From positions 124,001 to 188,000 of the forward strand of contig NZ_JAHSTW010000003.1 in the NCBI RefSeq assembly GCF_019145195.1: a DNA stretch of 64,000 nt, read 5' to 3'. The translations under genes were made by a program, and so were the position numbers. Below the pieces are notes generated by a model. It did not search any database and had not been told where the DNA came from. It saw nothing but the letters and a program-made list of their open reading frames with translations. This document shows positions 33,608-43,859 of the stretch, piece after piece; position 1 is the first letter of the stretch, and every line of letters starts with the position of its first letter. The DNA is from Pseudomonas siliginis (GTDB lineage Bacteria; Pseudomonadota; Gammaproteobacteria; Pseudomonadales; Pseudomonadaceae).

Positions 33608-35631
33608 GCATTGGCCGCTGCGGCGCGCCGCGAGCGCCAGACGTGTTGCACGATTACCAGAATCCCGAGTGCGAAGCCGATTTCATCGGTCACGGGCAGT
33701 GCCACGATCAGCAGGGCGCCCGCACCGAGACTGAGCAAACGTTCCCAAAGCAGCATTTTCTGTTGCAGAAAACCGGTCGACGCCATGCCCCAGAGACCAA
33801 CCGCCAGAAGAGTCTTGATCAGCATGTAGGCAGTCGCCCACAAGTTGTCGCCTTGCAGCATCAGCGCCGGGTTGTAGACCGCCATGAACGGGATGACGAA
33901 ACCGGCCAGCGCAATGCGCACGGCCCACAGGCTGATCTTGAAGCCGCTTTCCTTGGCAATCGGCGCGGCGGCAAAACAGGCGAGGGCGACCGGCGGGGTC
34001 AGGTCGGCGAGGATGCCGAAGTAGAACACGAACATGTGCGACACGATCAGTGGCACGCCCAGTTCCAGCAGGGCAGGCGCGGCGATCGAGCTGGTGATGA
34101 TGTAGTTGGGAATGGTCGGAATGCCCATCCCCAGCACCAGGCAGGTGATCATCGTCAGGATCAGTGACAGCAGCAGGTTGTCGCGGCCGATGGCGAGAAT
34201 GTAGCCAGCGAACGTCGAAGCGACGCCAGTGAGTGAAACGATGCCGATAATGACGCCGACCAGTGCGCAGGCGATGCCCACCGGTACCGCGTGGCGGGCG
34301 CCCTCGACCAGCGCGTGCAGGCAGATCAGCAGCGTTTCGCGACCGCCCTTGATGAAAGCGCAGACCAGCACCAGGACGGCAATGACCGCGAAAATCACCG
34401 CGATGCCAAGCTGGAAAAAACCTGTGCAGAGCACGCCCAGGGCAATCCAGAACGCGCAGCGCAGGCCAAAGCTGTGCACCCGGAAAATGATCGCCGAGCC
34501 GAGAATCACGATGGCAGTCAATGCCAGGCCGACCATGCCGGAGAACAGCGGTGTGCGCCCGGAAAACAGCAGGTACACCAGAACCAGCAGAGGAATCAGT
34601 AAATACCAGCGGGCTTTTACCGCGCCCCAAGCGCTGGGGCATTGGTCTTTGGGCAAGCCCTTGAGGTTGGAGCGCTTGGCTTCCAGATGGACCATCCAGA
34701 ACACTGAGCCGAAATACAGCAGGGCCGGAATCAGCGCCGCCTTGGCGATTTCGACGAAGGGCACATTGATGGTTTCAGCCATGATGAAGGCGACCGCGCC
34801 CATCACTGGAGGCATGATCTGGCTACCCATGCTGGAGGTGGCTTCCACGCCGCCGGCGAACGCGGCGCGATAACCAAAGCGCTTCATCAGCGGAATGGTA
34901 AATTGCCCGGTGGTCACGACGTTGGCGATCCCGGAGCCGGTGATCGTCCCCATCAGCGCCGACGAGGCCACGGCCACTTTTGCCGGGCCTCCCAGCTTGT
35001 GACCGAACAAGCCCATGGCGAAGTCGGTAAACAATTTGATCATGCCGGCCTGCTCGAGGAATGCGCCAAACAGGATAAACAGGAAAATGTAGGTCGCCGA
35101 CACATAGGTCGGCGTGCCGTACAGCCCTTCGGTGCCGAACGACAGCTGATTGATGATCTGGTCGAAACCGTAGCCGCGATGGGCCAGTTCGCCGGGTAGG
35201 TATTCCCCGAACAGGCCGTACGCCAGGAACAGCCCGCAAATCACCGGCAGCGCAATGCCCATGACCCGTCGCGCAGCTTCGAAGACCAGGGCAATCAATA
35301 CGATGCCGATCATCAGGTCGGCCGAGGTGAGGTCACCGGAGCGCTGGATCAGGTCGGCCTCGAACACCCATTGATACAGCGCGGTAGCGATGGCGGCCAG
35401 GCTCAGCAGCCAGGCCAGCGGTTGCCACGGACGGTCTGTGCCGTGTGCCGGATAACTTAGAAACACCACCCACAGCAGGAAGCCGACGTGGACCGCACGC
35501 AGCACCTGGCTGGAGAGGGGGGAAAAGGCTGCGGTGATGATCTGGAAAATCGAGAACAGCAACGCTACGTAAAACAGGGTTTTCGGCCAGTCCCGTGGGT
35601 TCGCGGAAATACCGTGATGCTCGTCACTCAT
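33604..35631 (-). CDS. TRAP transporter permease, 4TM/12TM fusion (TAXI type)
   Basis: 675 residues: the N-terminal four-helix DctQ-like part is fused to the twelve-helix DctM-like part, as in TAXI TRAP systems. Markers include GFLLWVVFLSYPAHG, GIALPVICGLFLAYGLFGEYLPG, GSGIANVVTTGQFTIP and MGIPTIPNYIITSSIAAPAL. It imports its substrate with a sodium gradient, fed by the TAXI binding protein encoded just upstream. The substrate is unknown; dicarboxylate-like by context. Confidence 0.9.
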   Translation of the reverse strand: MSDEHHGISANPRDWPKTLFYVALLFSIFQIITAAFSPLSSQVLRAVHVGFLLWVVFLSYPAHGTDRPWQPLAWLLSLAAIATALYQWVFEADLIQRSGDLTSADLMIGIVLIALVFEAARRVMGIALPVICGLFLAYGLFGEYLPGELAHRGYGFDQIINQLSFGTEGLYGTPTYVSATYIFLFILFGAFLEQAGMIKLFTDFAMGLFGHKLGGPAKVAVASSALMGTITGSGIANVVTTGQFTIPLMKRFGYRAAFAGGVEATSSMGSQIMPPVMGAVAFIMAETINVPFVEIAKAALIPALLYFGSVFWMVHLEAKRSNLKGLPKDQCPSAWGAVKARWYLLIPLLVLVYLLFSGRTPLFSGMVGLALTAIVILGSAIIFRVHSFGLRCAFWIALGVLCTGFFQLGIAVIFAVIAVLVLVCAFIKGGRETLLICLHALVEGARHAVPVGIACALVGVIIGIVSLTGVASTFAGYILAIGRDNLLLSLILTMITCLVLGMGIPTIPNYIITSSIAAPALLELGVPLIVSHMFVFYFGILADLTPPVALACFAAAPIAKESGFKISLWAVRIALAGFVIPFMAVYNPALMLQGDNLWATAYMLIKTLLAVGLWGMASTGFLQQKMLLWERLLSLGAGALLIVALPVTDEIGFALGILVIVQHVWRSRRAAAANA

Positions 35632-35670
35632 TGGCTGCCTTCCTCATGAACACGCAAAGGAATCGACGCT

Positions 35671-35692
35671 GCAGTGGCCGTCACGCCACTGC
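35671..35692 (-). other. Stem-loop between TAXI binding protein and permease genes
   Basis: GCAGTGGC (35671-35678) pairs with GCCACTGC (35685-35692) over a 6-base loop in the 71-bp gap. There is no T run. It probably protects the 3' end of the upstream binding-protein mRNA so that more of it is made than of the permease. Confidence 0.5.
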
Positions 35693-35702
35693 GCACAAGC
35701 GC

Positions 35703-36653
35703 TTATAAAGCGTCTTTTTCCTTGTAGTAGCGCTCGGCGCCGGGGTGCAGCGCGATCGGCAGGTTTTTCGCGGCCGCTTCCAGCTTGATGTCCTTGGCCG
35801 CCGAATGGGAGTTACCCAAGCGCCCCAGGTTGTCGAACAGCAGGCGGGTCATGTCATAGACGACGTCATCCGGCAGGTCGGCGCGGGTCACCAGAATATT
35901 GGTGATTGCCACGGTGGGCACGGCTTCGGCCTGTCCGTCGTAGGTGTTGGCCGGAATCATTGCGCTCTGGTAGGCCGGATTGCCGATTTTTGCCACCACT
36001 TCACTCGGGATAGCCACGTAGTTCAGCGGCATCACCGACGACAGGTCGCGAATGGCGGCCATGCCCAGTCCCGACGATTGCAGGGTGGCATCCAGTTGCC
36101 GGTTCTTGATCAATTCCACCGATTCGGCAAACGGCAGATATTGCACCTTGCCCATGTCCTCGTAGGTCAGACCGGCCGCCTTGAATATCGCCCGCGCATT
36201 CAGTTCGGTGCCGGATTTGGGGGCGCCGACCGAGATGGTCTTGCCCCTGAGATCGGCGAGGGTTTTGATCCCCGACTCTTGGCTGGCGACGATTTGAATG
36301 TAATTGGGATAGGCACCGCCCAAGGCGCGCAATTTGGTCAGCGGCGCTTTGAAACCGGCGTCTTCCACGCCGTTTTTGGCGTCGGCCACTGAGTCGCCCA
36401 AAGCCAGGGCCAATTCGCCGCGACCGGCCTGTAGCAGGTTGAGGTTTTCTACCGACGCTTTGGTGGCCTGCACCGATGTCTTCGAACCGGCAATACCGTC
36501 GCTGTAGATTTGCGATAGACCGACCCCGATCGGGTAGTAAACCCCGCTGGTTCCGCCGGTGAGGATATTGATGAACACGGGCGCGGCCTGCGCAGCACTG
36601 CTAAGGGTCAGCGTGGCGGCGGCCAGCAGGGCAAAACGTGTTTTGACTCGCAT
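35703..36653 (-). CDS. TAXI-family TRAP solute-binding protein
   Basis: 316 residues with a signal peptide (to about residue 23, SSAAQA) and a TAXI-type binding domain (FINILTGGTSGVYYPIGVGLSQIY). The LRGKTISVGAPKSGTELNAR stretch lies mid-protein. It is exported to the periplasm to deliver the substrate to the fused permease. GGAGAAG lies about 8 bp before the start. A perfect dyad (36688-36703) lies 35 bp upstream, separating it from the DctM gene. It may have its own promoter. Confidence 0.9.
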   Translation of the reverse strand: MRVKTRFALLAAATLTLSSAAQAAPVFINILTGGTSGVYYPIGVGLSQIYSDGIAGSKTSVQATKASVENLNLLQAGRGELALALGDSVADAKNGVEDAGFKAPLTKLRALGGAYPNYIQIVASQESGIKTLADLRGKTISVGAPKSGTELNARAIFKAAGLTYEDMGKVQYLPFAESVELIKNRQLDATLQSSGLGMAAIRDLSSVMPLNYVAIPSEVVAKIGNPAYQSAMIPANTYDGQAEAVPTVAITNILVTRADLPDDVVYDMTRLLFDNLGRLGNSHSAAKDIKLEAAAKNLPIALHPGAERYYKEKDAL

Positions 36654-36687
36654 GGGGGCACTTCTCCGTCTTGTTATGGTTTTAAGC

Positions 36688-36703
36688 AGAGTGATTGCAC
36701 TCT
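36688..36703. promoter_or_regulatory. Candidate operator upstream of the TAXI operon
   Basis: AGAGTG (36688-36693) and CACTCT (36698-36703) are perfect 6-bp arms around ATTG, 35 bp before the TAXI binding-protein start. No regulator gene adjoins, so the match is by shape only. Confidence 0.35.
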
Positions 36704-36736
36704 AGCCGTTCCCGGCTGAACGTGATCGTCACGACG

Positions 36737-38020
36737 TCAGTTCATCCCCAGCCAGTTCGGCAGCACCAGTGAGATCCATGGCACGTAAGTAATCAGGATC
36801 AGGAACAACAGCAGAATCGACAACCAGGGCATCGCGGCTTTGACTGTGGCGGGCAAGGACATGCCGGTCACCGCCGAGGTCACGAACAGGTTCAGGCCCA
36901 CCGGTGGCGTGATCAGGCCGATCTCAAGGTTGACCACCATGATGATGCCGAGGTGAATCGGATCGATGCCCAGTTTCATCGCGATGGGAAACAGGATGGG
37001 CGCCAGGATCAGGATGATCGCTGACGGTTCCATGAACGCGCCGGCAATCAACAGCACAATGTTGACCACCAGCAGGAACGTCACCGGCGTCAGGCCGGCG
37101 TCGATCACCCAGGCAGTGATTTGTTGAGGTAACTGTTCGGTGGTCAGCACGTGGGCGAACAGCATGGCGTTGGCAATGATGAACATCAGCATGATGCTCA
37201 GCTTGGCCGAGTCGAGCAGAACCTTGGGGGTCTCGCGAAAGGTCAGATCCTTATAGACGAACAAAGCGATGAAGGCCGAATAGACGGCTGCCACTGCGGC
37301 AGCTTCGGTCGGGGTGAACATGCCCGAATAGATGCCGCCGAGGATGATCACCATCAGCAACAGGCCCCATATTGCCTGGCGTGCCGTACTCAGAAACTCG
37401 CGAAGCGTCGCACGCGGCAAGGCGGGGAGATTTTTCTTCACCGCGACGATGTAGATCGCCACCATCAATGCCGTGCCCAGCAGCAGGCCAGGCACCACGC
37501 CGGCCATGAACAGCTTGCCCACGGAGGTTTCTGTAGCAGCGGCGTAAACCACCATCACAATCGACGGCGGGATCAGGATGCCCAGCGTACCGGCGTTGCA
37601 GATGATCCCTGCGCCGAACGCCTGCGGGTAGCCGGAACGGACCATCCCGGCAATCGCAATCGAGCCCACCGCAGCGACCGTGGCGGGACTTGAACCGGAG
37701 AGGGCGGCGAACAGCATGCAGGCCAGCACCGCCGCGATGGCCAGGCCGCCGCGAATATGCCCGACACAGGCGTTGGCGAAGTCGATCAGCCGGCGGGCGA
37801 CGCCGCCAGTGGTCATGAAGGCCCCGGCCAGCAGGAAAAACGGAATGGCCAGCAGCGTGTAGTGTTCCGAGGTCTCGAACAGTTTGATCGCCAGCGAGCG
37901 CACCGAGTCGGGACTGAAGAAAATGATCGTCAAGGAGCCGGCCAGGCCCAGCGAAATGGCGATCGGCACGCCGATGAACATCAAGGCGAACAGGGCCACG
38001 AACAGGAAGGCAATGGTCAT
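36737..38020 (-). CDS. TRAP transporter large permease (DctM)
   Basis: 427 residues with about twelve helices; FVALFALMFIGVPIAISLGLAGSL at the start, FETSEHYTLLAIPFFLLAGAFMTTGG, SGSSPATVAAVGSIAI and TPPVGLNLFVTSAVTGMS are DctM hallmarks. It forms the transport channel with DctQ. Its start overlaps the dctQ stop by 4 bp. It is the third gene of a dctP-dctQ-dctM operon. Confidence 0.92.
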   Translation of the reverse strand: MTIAFLFVALFALMFIGVPIAISLGLAGSLTIIFFSPDSVRSLAIKLFETSEHYTLLAIPFFLLAGAFMTTGGVARRLIDFANACVGHIRGGLAIAAVLACMLFAALSGSSPATVAAVGSIAIAGMVRSGYPQAFGAGIICNAGTLGILIPPSIVMVVYAAATETSVGKLFMAGVVPGLLLGTALMVAIYIVAVKKNLPALPRATLREFLSTARQAIWGLLLMVIILGGIYSGMFTPTEAAAVAAVYSAFIALFVYKDLTFRETPKVLLDSAKLSIMLMFIIANAMLFAHVLTTEQLPQQITAWVIDAGLTPVTFLLVVNIVLLIAGAFMEPSAIILILAPILFPIAMKLGIDPIHLGIIMVVNLEIGLITPPVGLNLFVTSAVTGMSLPATVKAAMPWLSILLLFLILITYVPWISLVLPNWLGMN

Positions 38021-38658
38021 GGCTTGTCATCCTCGTGTTCGGCAAGTTTCAGCGCGTCGGCCGCTTCATCGGCCAGCCCGAGGCCGGTCTGACGGTTAAG
38101 CAGGATGCGCAGGAGAATTTCAGCGAAGCGGATGAACACCAGCGCGAAGCCCAGCGGCACGATCAACCCGATATGCCACTGCATGACGCCGAAATGGCCG
38201 AGATCCTCGGCACCGATACCGGCGTTCATCAAGGTTTCAATCCATTCGAAGCTGGCGACGGCGAGCAGCCCCGCGTAGGCCAGACAGCACAGGCAGGCCA
38301 AAATGCCGATGTAGCGCTGTACCGATCTGCGCGCCAGTTTGACCAGTGCGTCGACACCGATATGCCCGGCGGTGCGCACGCCATAAGCCAGGCCGAAAAA
38401 AATCAGCCAGCCGAACAGCGCTTTGGTCAGGGCAGTGCTCCAGGTCATGGCCTGCGCCATGCCCATGATCTGATCGCCAACGGCGAACAACGGGACACTC
38501 GCTGCCGGCCAATGATCGGCGAGCCAGTAAAACAGGCTGTAGAAGTTATTGAGGATCACGTAGACAAACGTGACGAGGGTCATGGCCGCCAGAAGGAAGA
38601 CGATGAAGCCTTCCTCGAAGTGTTCCCAGATTCGCCGAAGCGCTTTCATGGATGGCAT
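38017..38658 (-). CDS. TRAP transporter small permease (DctQ)
   Basis: 213 residues with four membrane helices; FEEGFIVFLLAAMTLVTFVYVILNNFYSL at the start, the conserved SLFYWLADHW region, FGWLIFFGLAYGVRTAGHIGVDALV, and IVPLGFALVFIRFAEIL. It is somewhat longer than many DctQ proteins because of a loop near residue 45. It lies between dctP and dctM, with 4-bp overlap to dctM. Confidence 0.88.
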   Translation of the reverse strand: MPSMKALRRIWEHFEEGFIVFLLAAMTLVTFVYVILNNFYSLFYWLADHWPAASVPLFAVGDQIMGMAQAMTWSTALTKALFGWLIFFGLAYGVRTAGHIGVDALVKLARRSVQRYIGILACLCCLAYAGLLAVASFEWIETLMNAGIGAEDLGHFGVMQWHIGLIVPLGFALVFIRFAEILLRILLNRQTGLGLADEAADALKLAEHEDDKP

Positions 38659-38677
38659 CTCACGTCGAGTGAAGACG

Positions 38678-38705
38678 GGCAGGCGCCGACGCAGCGGCGC
38701 CTGCC
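38678..38705 (-). other. Stem-loop between dctP and dctQ
   Basis: GGCAGGCGCCG (38678-38688) pairs with CGGCGCCTGCC (38695-38705), a perfect 11-bp GC-rich stem with a 6-base loop in the 53-bp gap. It is too strong to be accidental. As in other TRAP operons, it probably stabilises the binding-protein mRNA and lowers downstream expression. Confidence 0.65.
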
Positions 38706-38711
38706 TTGGGA

Positions 38712-39764
<1,053 letters not shown>

Positions 39765-39874
39765 AGTGCCGGGACATGTTCAAGTCTAGGCAGAAATATC
39801 TGATTTGCCGGGGAATTGACGAGAAAGGGCAAAACACTGTCAGAAGGCCGGACTGCCAACTTTCTCAGGTAAAG

Positions 39875-40801
39875 TTACTGGCCATCTTTTTCGGCGCGGA
39901 TTACCAGCAAGCCGGCAATCAAAATCAACGCCATTCCTGCCCATGTAAAAATATCCGGGACCTCGTGGAACAGCACGTAACCCCAAAGACAGGCAAAAAC
40001 CAGGTAGGCGTAATCAAACGTTCCGATAAGTGCCGCGGGCGCGATTTGATAAGCCTTGGCGGTAGCGGTGTTGATGAAGATCAGAGCGCAGGCGTAACAG
40101 AAGATGAACAGCGTCACTTGCCAATCAAGCGTTTGCCATGGGGAGAGTAGAAAACCGCCACTTGTGGCAGCCGCGTCACTGACCATCAGCGAAGCGATAC
40201 CGCCGATGCTGGCGGCGACGAGAAAAGCAGTATTCAATCCCAGAGCCAATACCAGTGGATGTTCACTGCGACAATGTCGGCGCGTCACTACCATCGCAAG
40301 CGCGTAGAACACAGCAGCGATGACGGGCAGCAGCGTTGCGAGAACGAAGATGTCCGAGCCTGGACGTAACACCGTTGCGACACCCGCAAAGCCTGTTCCT
40401 ATCGCCATCCAGCCACGCAGTGATAACGGTTCACCGCCATAAAGGGTGGAAAAAAGCGCAATGAACAGGGGCGTCGTATAGATCGCCACGGCAGCGACTG
40501 ATAATGGAATCAGCGGTAATGCCGCGTAATACGTCACCCACATCAACAACAGCAGGATGCTCCGGACGGTCACCCAGTACACCGAAGCAATCCCCTGGCG
40601 GCCCGATCTGATGCGCCTGCCGAGCCAGACTCCAAGGGCGGGAACCGACAGACAAGACACCAGGAGGAACAGCTGCCAGAGCGGTAGGCGTGCGCTGAAG
40701 TATTTGACCCCTGCATCGGCCAGCGAGAGCAGAAAGACAGCAGCGCTGATCAGCACTATGCCCTTGGAAACGCTGTCGCTGCTCGCATTGTGCTTGCTCA
40801 C
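39875..40801 (-). CDS. DMT-superfamily transporter (EamA family)
   Basis: 308 residues with ten membrane helices in two EamA repeats (SKGIVLISAAVFLLSLADAGVK at the start; IGTFDYAYLVFACLWGYVLFHEVPD near the end). GTG 40801 is used because AGGAG lies 8 bp upstream and this gives the normal EamA length; the frame upstream is in a different register from a HEAT-like remnant whose stop overlaps this GTG. Translation coupling to that remnant is likely. Substrate unknown. Confidence 0.85.
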   Translation of the reverse strand: MSKHNASSDSVSKGIVLISAAVFLLSLADAGVKYFSARLPLWQLFLLVSCLSVPALGVWLGRRIRSGRQGIASVYWVTVRSILLLLMWVTYYAALPLIPLSVAAVAIYTTPLFIALFSTLYGGEPLSLRGWMAIGTGFAGVATVLRPGSDIFVLATLLPVIAAVFYALAMVVTRRHCRSEHPLVLALGLNTAFLVAASIGGIASLMVSDAAATSGGFLLSPWQTLDWQVTLFIFCYACALIFINTATAKAYQIAPAALIGTFDYAYLVFACLWGYVLFHEVPDIFTWAGMALILIAGLLVIRAEKDGQ

Positions 40802-41029
40802 GCACCGTGCTCCTGTTCCGTCAGTGAATTGCGATCCTGTGACAAGTAATGCTTGATGCCCGCCGCTGTCAATTCGCGAACCAGGGGAACTCCATCTTTC
40901 AGTGGTTGGATCAACAGCGACAACGCCTCGCCGGACTGCTGCCTGCAAAGCTCTCGAACAGCGACTTCCCGAACAAAACCGTTGGAATCCTCCAGATTGG
41001 CCCCGCGTTCAACGCCGCGCCGTTCGCGT
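40798..41029 (-). pseudogene. Remnant of a HEAT-repeat-like gene, 3' end overlaps EamA start
   Basis: A minus-strand frame open from about 41029 ends at TGA 40798-40800, giving about 75 residues with the look of HEAT repeats (NGFVREVAVRELCRQ, then PLKDGVPLVRELTAAG). The codons are those of a real Pseudomonas gene, but no ATG, GTG or convincing start is present, and its front end runs straight into the end of xylH. It is best read as a truncated gene left by a rearrangement. Its stop overlaps the GTG of the transporter by 4 bp. Confidence 0.45.
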
Positions 41030-42145
41030 ACTCACATCCACCCAGACCGCCAACACCAGAATGCTGCCCTTGACGATCATCTGCCAGTAGCTATCCACGT
41101 CGAGCATGGACATGCCGTTATCGAGGCTGGTAATCACCAGTGCGCCGAGGAGGGCGCCGTAGACGGTGCCGGAGCCGCCGCGCATGGAGGTGCCGCCGAT
41201 GAAGCAGGCGGCGATGGCGTCGAGTTCGCCCATGCTGCCGGCGGACGGTGAGCCGGCGGCGAGGCGTGCGGTGTTGACCACGCCGGCGAGTGCGCACATC
41301 ACGCCCATGATGCCGAAGATCCACAGCTTGACCGCTTGCACATTGATGCCGGACAGGCGGGTCGCTTCCATGTTGCTGCCGACCGAATAGACCCGGCGGC
41401 CGAACACGGTCTGGCTGGTGACGTAGCTGAACACGCCGAGCAGAATCAGCAACAGCAGCACCGGCACGGGAATGCCGTCATAGCTGTTGAGGGTCTGAAC
41501 AAAACCGGCCAGCACCGCGCCGATCACCAGCACGCGCACAACATCACGCACCAGCGAATGCGCCGCCAGGCCATGCAGGGCGCGATTGCGTCGTTGTTTC
41601 CAGGTCAGGAACACCGTCAGCACAAACAGCAGCACACCCAGGCCGGTGCCGATCGCGTGGGGCAGATAACCCTGGCCGACGTAGACCAGCTCCGGCGATA
41701 CCGGGGCAATGGTGGTGCCGCCGGTGATCCCCAGCAAAATGCCGCGAAACGCCAACATGCCACCGAGCCCGACGATAAATGACGGTATGCGCAAGTACGC
41801 CGCCATGTAGCCGTTGGCAAGCCCGATGACCAGACCGCACAGGGCGACCAGACTCAGATTCGCCAGCAGCGGAATGTGATAGACCACGTCGAGTATCGCC
41901 GCGAGGCCGCCGAGCAGGCCGAGCAATGAACCCACCGACAAATCGATCTCGCCGCTGATGATCACCAGCACCATACCGCAGGCGAGGATTCCGGTGATCG
42001 ACATCTGCCGCAGCAGGTTGGAAAGATTGCGCGGGGTGAGGAAACCGCCTTCGGTCTGCCAGCTGAAGAACAGCCAGATCAGCACCACGGCAAATACCAG
42101 CGCGAGCATTTTGTAGCGGGTGAACAGTTGTTTGACCTGATTCAT
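41009..42145 (-). CDS. xylH: D-xylose ABC transporter permease XylH
   Basis: 378 residues with about ten membrane helices. The start (RYKMLALVFAVVLIWLFF), ISGEIDLSVGSLLGLLGG, RIPSFIVGLGGMLAFRGILLG and GSNMEATRLSGIN with IGGTSMRGGSGTVYGALLGAL are typical of XylH. It forms the membrane channel for xylose with XylG and XylF. Its start follows the xylG stop directly (no gap), and it is the last gene of the xyl operon here. Confidence 0.93.
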   Translation of the reverse strand: MNQVKQLFTRYKMLALVFAVVLIWLFFSWQTEGGFLTPRNLSNLLRQMSITGILACGMVLVIISGEIDLSVGSLLGLLGGLAAILDVVYHIPLLANLSLVALCGLVIGLANGYMAAYLRIPSFIVGLGGMLAFRGILLGITGGTTIAPVSPELVYVGQGYLPHAIGTGLGVLLFVLTVFLTWKQRRNRALHGLAAHSLVRDVVRVLVIGAVLAGFVQTLNSYDGIPVPVLLLLILLGVFSYVTSQTVFGRRVYSVGSNMEATRLSGINVQAVKLWIFGIMGVMCALAGVVNTARLAAGSPSAGSMGELDAIAACFIGGTSMRGGSGTVYGALLGALVITSLDNGMSMLDVDSYWQMIVKGSILVLAVWVDVSTRTARR

Positions 42146-43702
42146 TTACGCGGTTTTCCGATCATTATTGTTATGGCTGCCCGGCTGGCTGAGGGCGGCG
42201 GCGAGTACCTGTTCCTGGGTCAGTTCATGGTTGACGAAGTCGCCGCGCAACTGGCCTTCGCCGATCACCAGCACGCGGTCGGAGACGCCGAGCACTTCGG
42301 CCAGTTCCGATGAAACCATGATGATCGACACGCCTTCGGCGGCCAGCGCGCCCATCAATTTGTAGATCTCGTACTTGGCGCCGACGTCCACGCCTCGGGT
42401 CGGTTCGTCGAGAATCAGCACGCGCGGTTTGGCAAGCAGCATTTTCGCCAGCACGGCTTTCTGCTGGTTACCGCCCGACAGGCTGGTGATCGGCAGGGAG
42501 GGACTTGCGGTTTTCAGATGCAGACGGGAGATTTCCCGGTCGATGCAGCCCAGCTCGGCTTCGGCATCGATGCGGGTCATTTTCGAATAGCTCTCGAGCA
42601 CGGCGAGGGTGATGTTCTGACCGACACCGAGATCGGGAATGATGCCCTGACGCTTGCGATCTTCGGGCACCAGGCACAGGCCGGCGCGGATCGCTTTCAG
42701 CGGCGTGCGCGTGTCGATCGGTCGGCCGTCCAGCCAGACTTCGCCCTCGTGGCGTCCGGGGTAGGCGCCGAACAGTGCGGTGACCAGTTCGGTGCGGCCG
42801 GCGCCGACCAGCCCGGCAATGCCGAGAATCTCGCCGCGCTTGAGGCTGAAGGAAATGTCGTCGACCCGTTTGCGCTTGGGGTTGTCGACGTCGTAGCAAG
42901 TGATGTGGCGCGCCTCGAAAATCACCTCGCCAATTTCATGCGGCTCGCTGGGGTAGAGGTTGCTCATTTCGCGCCCGACCATCTGCGTGATGATCTGCGG
43001 AATGTCCATGTCGGCCATGGCGGTGGTGGCGATGTGTTTGCCGTCGCGGATCACCGAAATGGTGTCGCACACGGCGGCGACTTCATCAAGTTTGTGCGAG
43101 ATGTAGACGCAGGCGACGCCCTTGGCTTTGAGGTCACGGATGATGTCCAGCAGCACTTCGATTTCCGAGCGGCTCAGGGCCGAGGAGGGTTCGTCGAGGA
43201 TCAGCAGACGCGCCTGTTTGTTCAGGGCCTTGGCGATTTCCACCAGTTGCTGATAACCGCCGCCGTACTGCGAAACCGGCAGCGACACGTTCATATCCGG
43301 CACTTTCAATTCACGCATCAACGCTTCGGCGCGATGGATCATCGCCGGGTAGTTCATGCGCCCGCCGGGCAGCGTCAGCTCATGGCCCATGAAGATGTTT
43401 TCAGCCACCGACAGGTCCGGCACCAGGGTCAGTTCCTGATGGATGATGACGATGCCGGCGGCCTCGGTTTCGCTGATCGATTGCGCCCGAAGCGGTTGCC
43501 CGTCCCAGAGGATTTCGCCGTCCCAGGTGCCATGGGGATAGACCGCCGAGAGGATCTTCATCAGCGTCGACTTGCCAGCACCATTCTCGCCGCACAGGCC
43601 CACGCATTCACCGGGCCGGACCTTGATGTCGATGCCGTTGAGCGCTTTGACACCGCCGAAGGTTTTGACGATGCCGTTCATTTGCAGCAGATAGTCGGAC
43701 AT
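42146..43702 (-). CDS. xylG: D-xylose ABC transporter ATP-binding protein XylG
   Basis: 518 residues with two nucleotide-binding domains. The first has Walker [10 protein letters not shown] at 38-46 and [11 protein letters not shown]; the second has the usual degenerate Walker A (GLVGAGRTE) near 295, signature [13 protein letters not shown] near 405 and [10 protein letters not shown]. The first signature is [13 protein letters not shown]. It energises xylose import through XylH. It lies between xylF (157-bp gap with a BIME) and xylH. Confidence 0.94.
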   Translation of the reverse strand: MSDYLLQMNGIVKTFGGVKALNGIDIKVRPGECVGLCGENGAGKSTLMKILSAVYPHGTWDGEILWDGQPLRAQSISETEAAGIVIIHQELTLVPDLSVAENIFMGHELTLPGGRMNYPAMIHRAEALMRELKVPDMNVSLPVSQYGGGYQQLVEIAKALNKQARLLILDEPSSALSRSEIEVLLDIIRDLKAKGVACVYISHKLDEVAAVCDTISVIRDGKHIATTAMADMDIPQIITQMVGREMSNLYPSEPHEIGEVIFEARHITCYDVDNPKRKRVDDISFSLKRGEILGIAGLVGAGRTELVTALFGAYPGRHEGEVWLDGRPIDTRTPLKAIRAGLCLVPEDRKRQGIIPDLGVGQNITLAVLESYSKMTRIDAEAELGCIDREISRLHLKTASPSLPITSLSGGNQQKAVLAKMLLAKPRVLILDEPTRGVDVGAKYEIYKLMGALAAEGVSIIMVSSELAEVLGVSDRVLVIGEGQLRGDFVNHELTQEQVLAAALSQPGSHNNNDRKTA

Positions 43703-43745
43703 GGAAAAGGCTCGTATACCAGGAACTCAAACACCACTGAACCTG

Positions 43746-43834
43746 TGTGGGAGCGAGCCTGCTCGCGAAGGGGTCTTTTCAGACAGAGCTTTACTGACTG
43801 ACACTCCGCTTTCGCGAGCAGGCTCGCTTCCACA
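43746..43834. repeat. BIME (REP pair) between xylF and xylG
   Basis: A forward REP starts at 43746 (TGTGGGAGCGAGC) and an inverted REP ends at 43834 (GCTTCCACA), separated by about 40 bp. It lies inside the xyl operon, in the gap after xylF. Such elements usually stabilise the upstream message and reduce downstream expression. Confidence 0.92.
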
Positions 43835-43859
43835 GGTCTGATCAAGATTTACGACCGGA

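Noticed and set aside
42518..43801. A 427-residue open frame opposite xylG
   Set aside because: XylG motifs are intact on the minus strand and the antisense protein is His/Asp/Gln-rich without domains.
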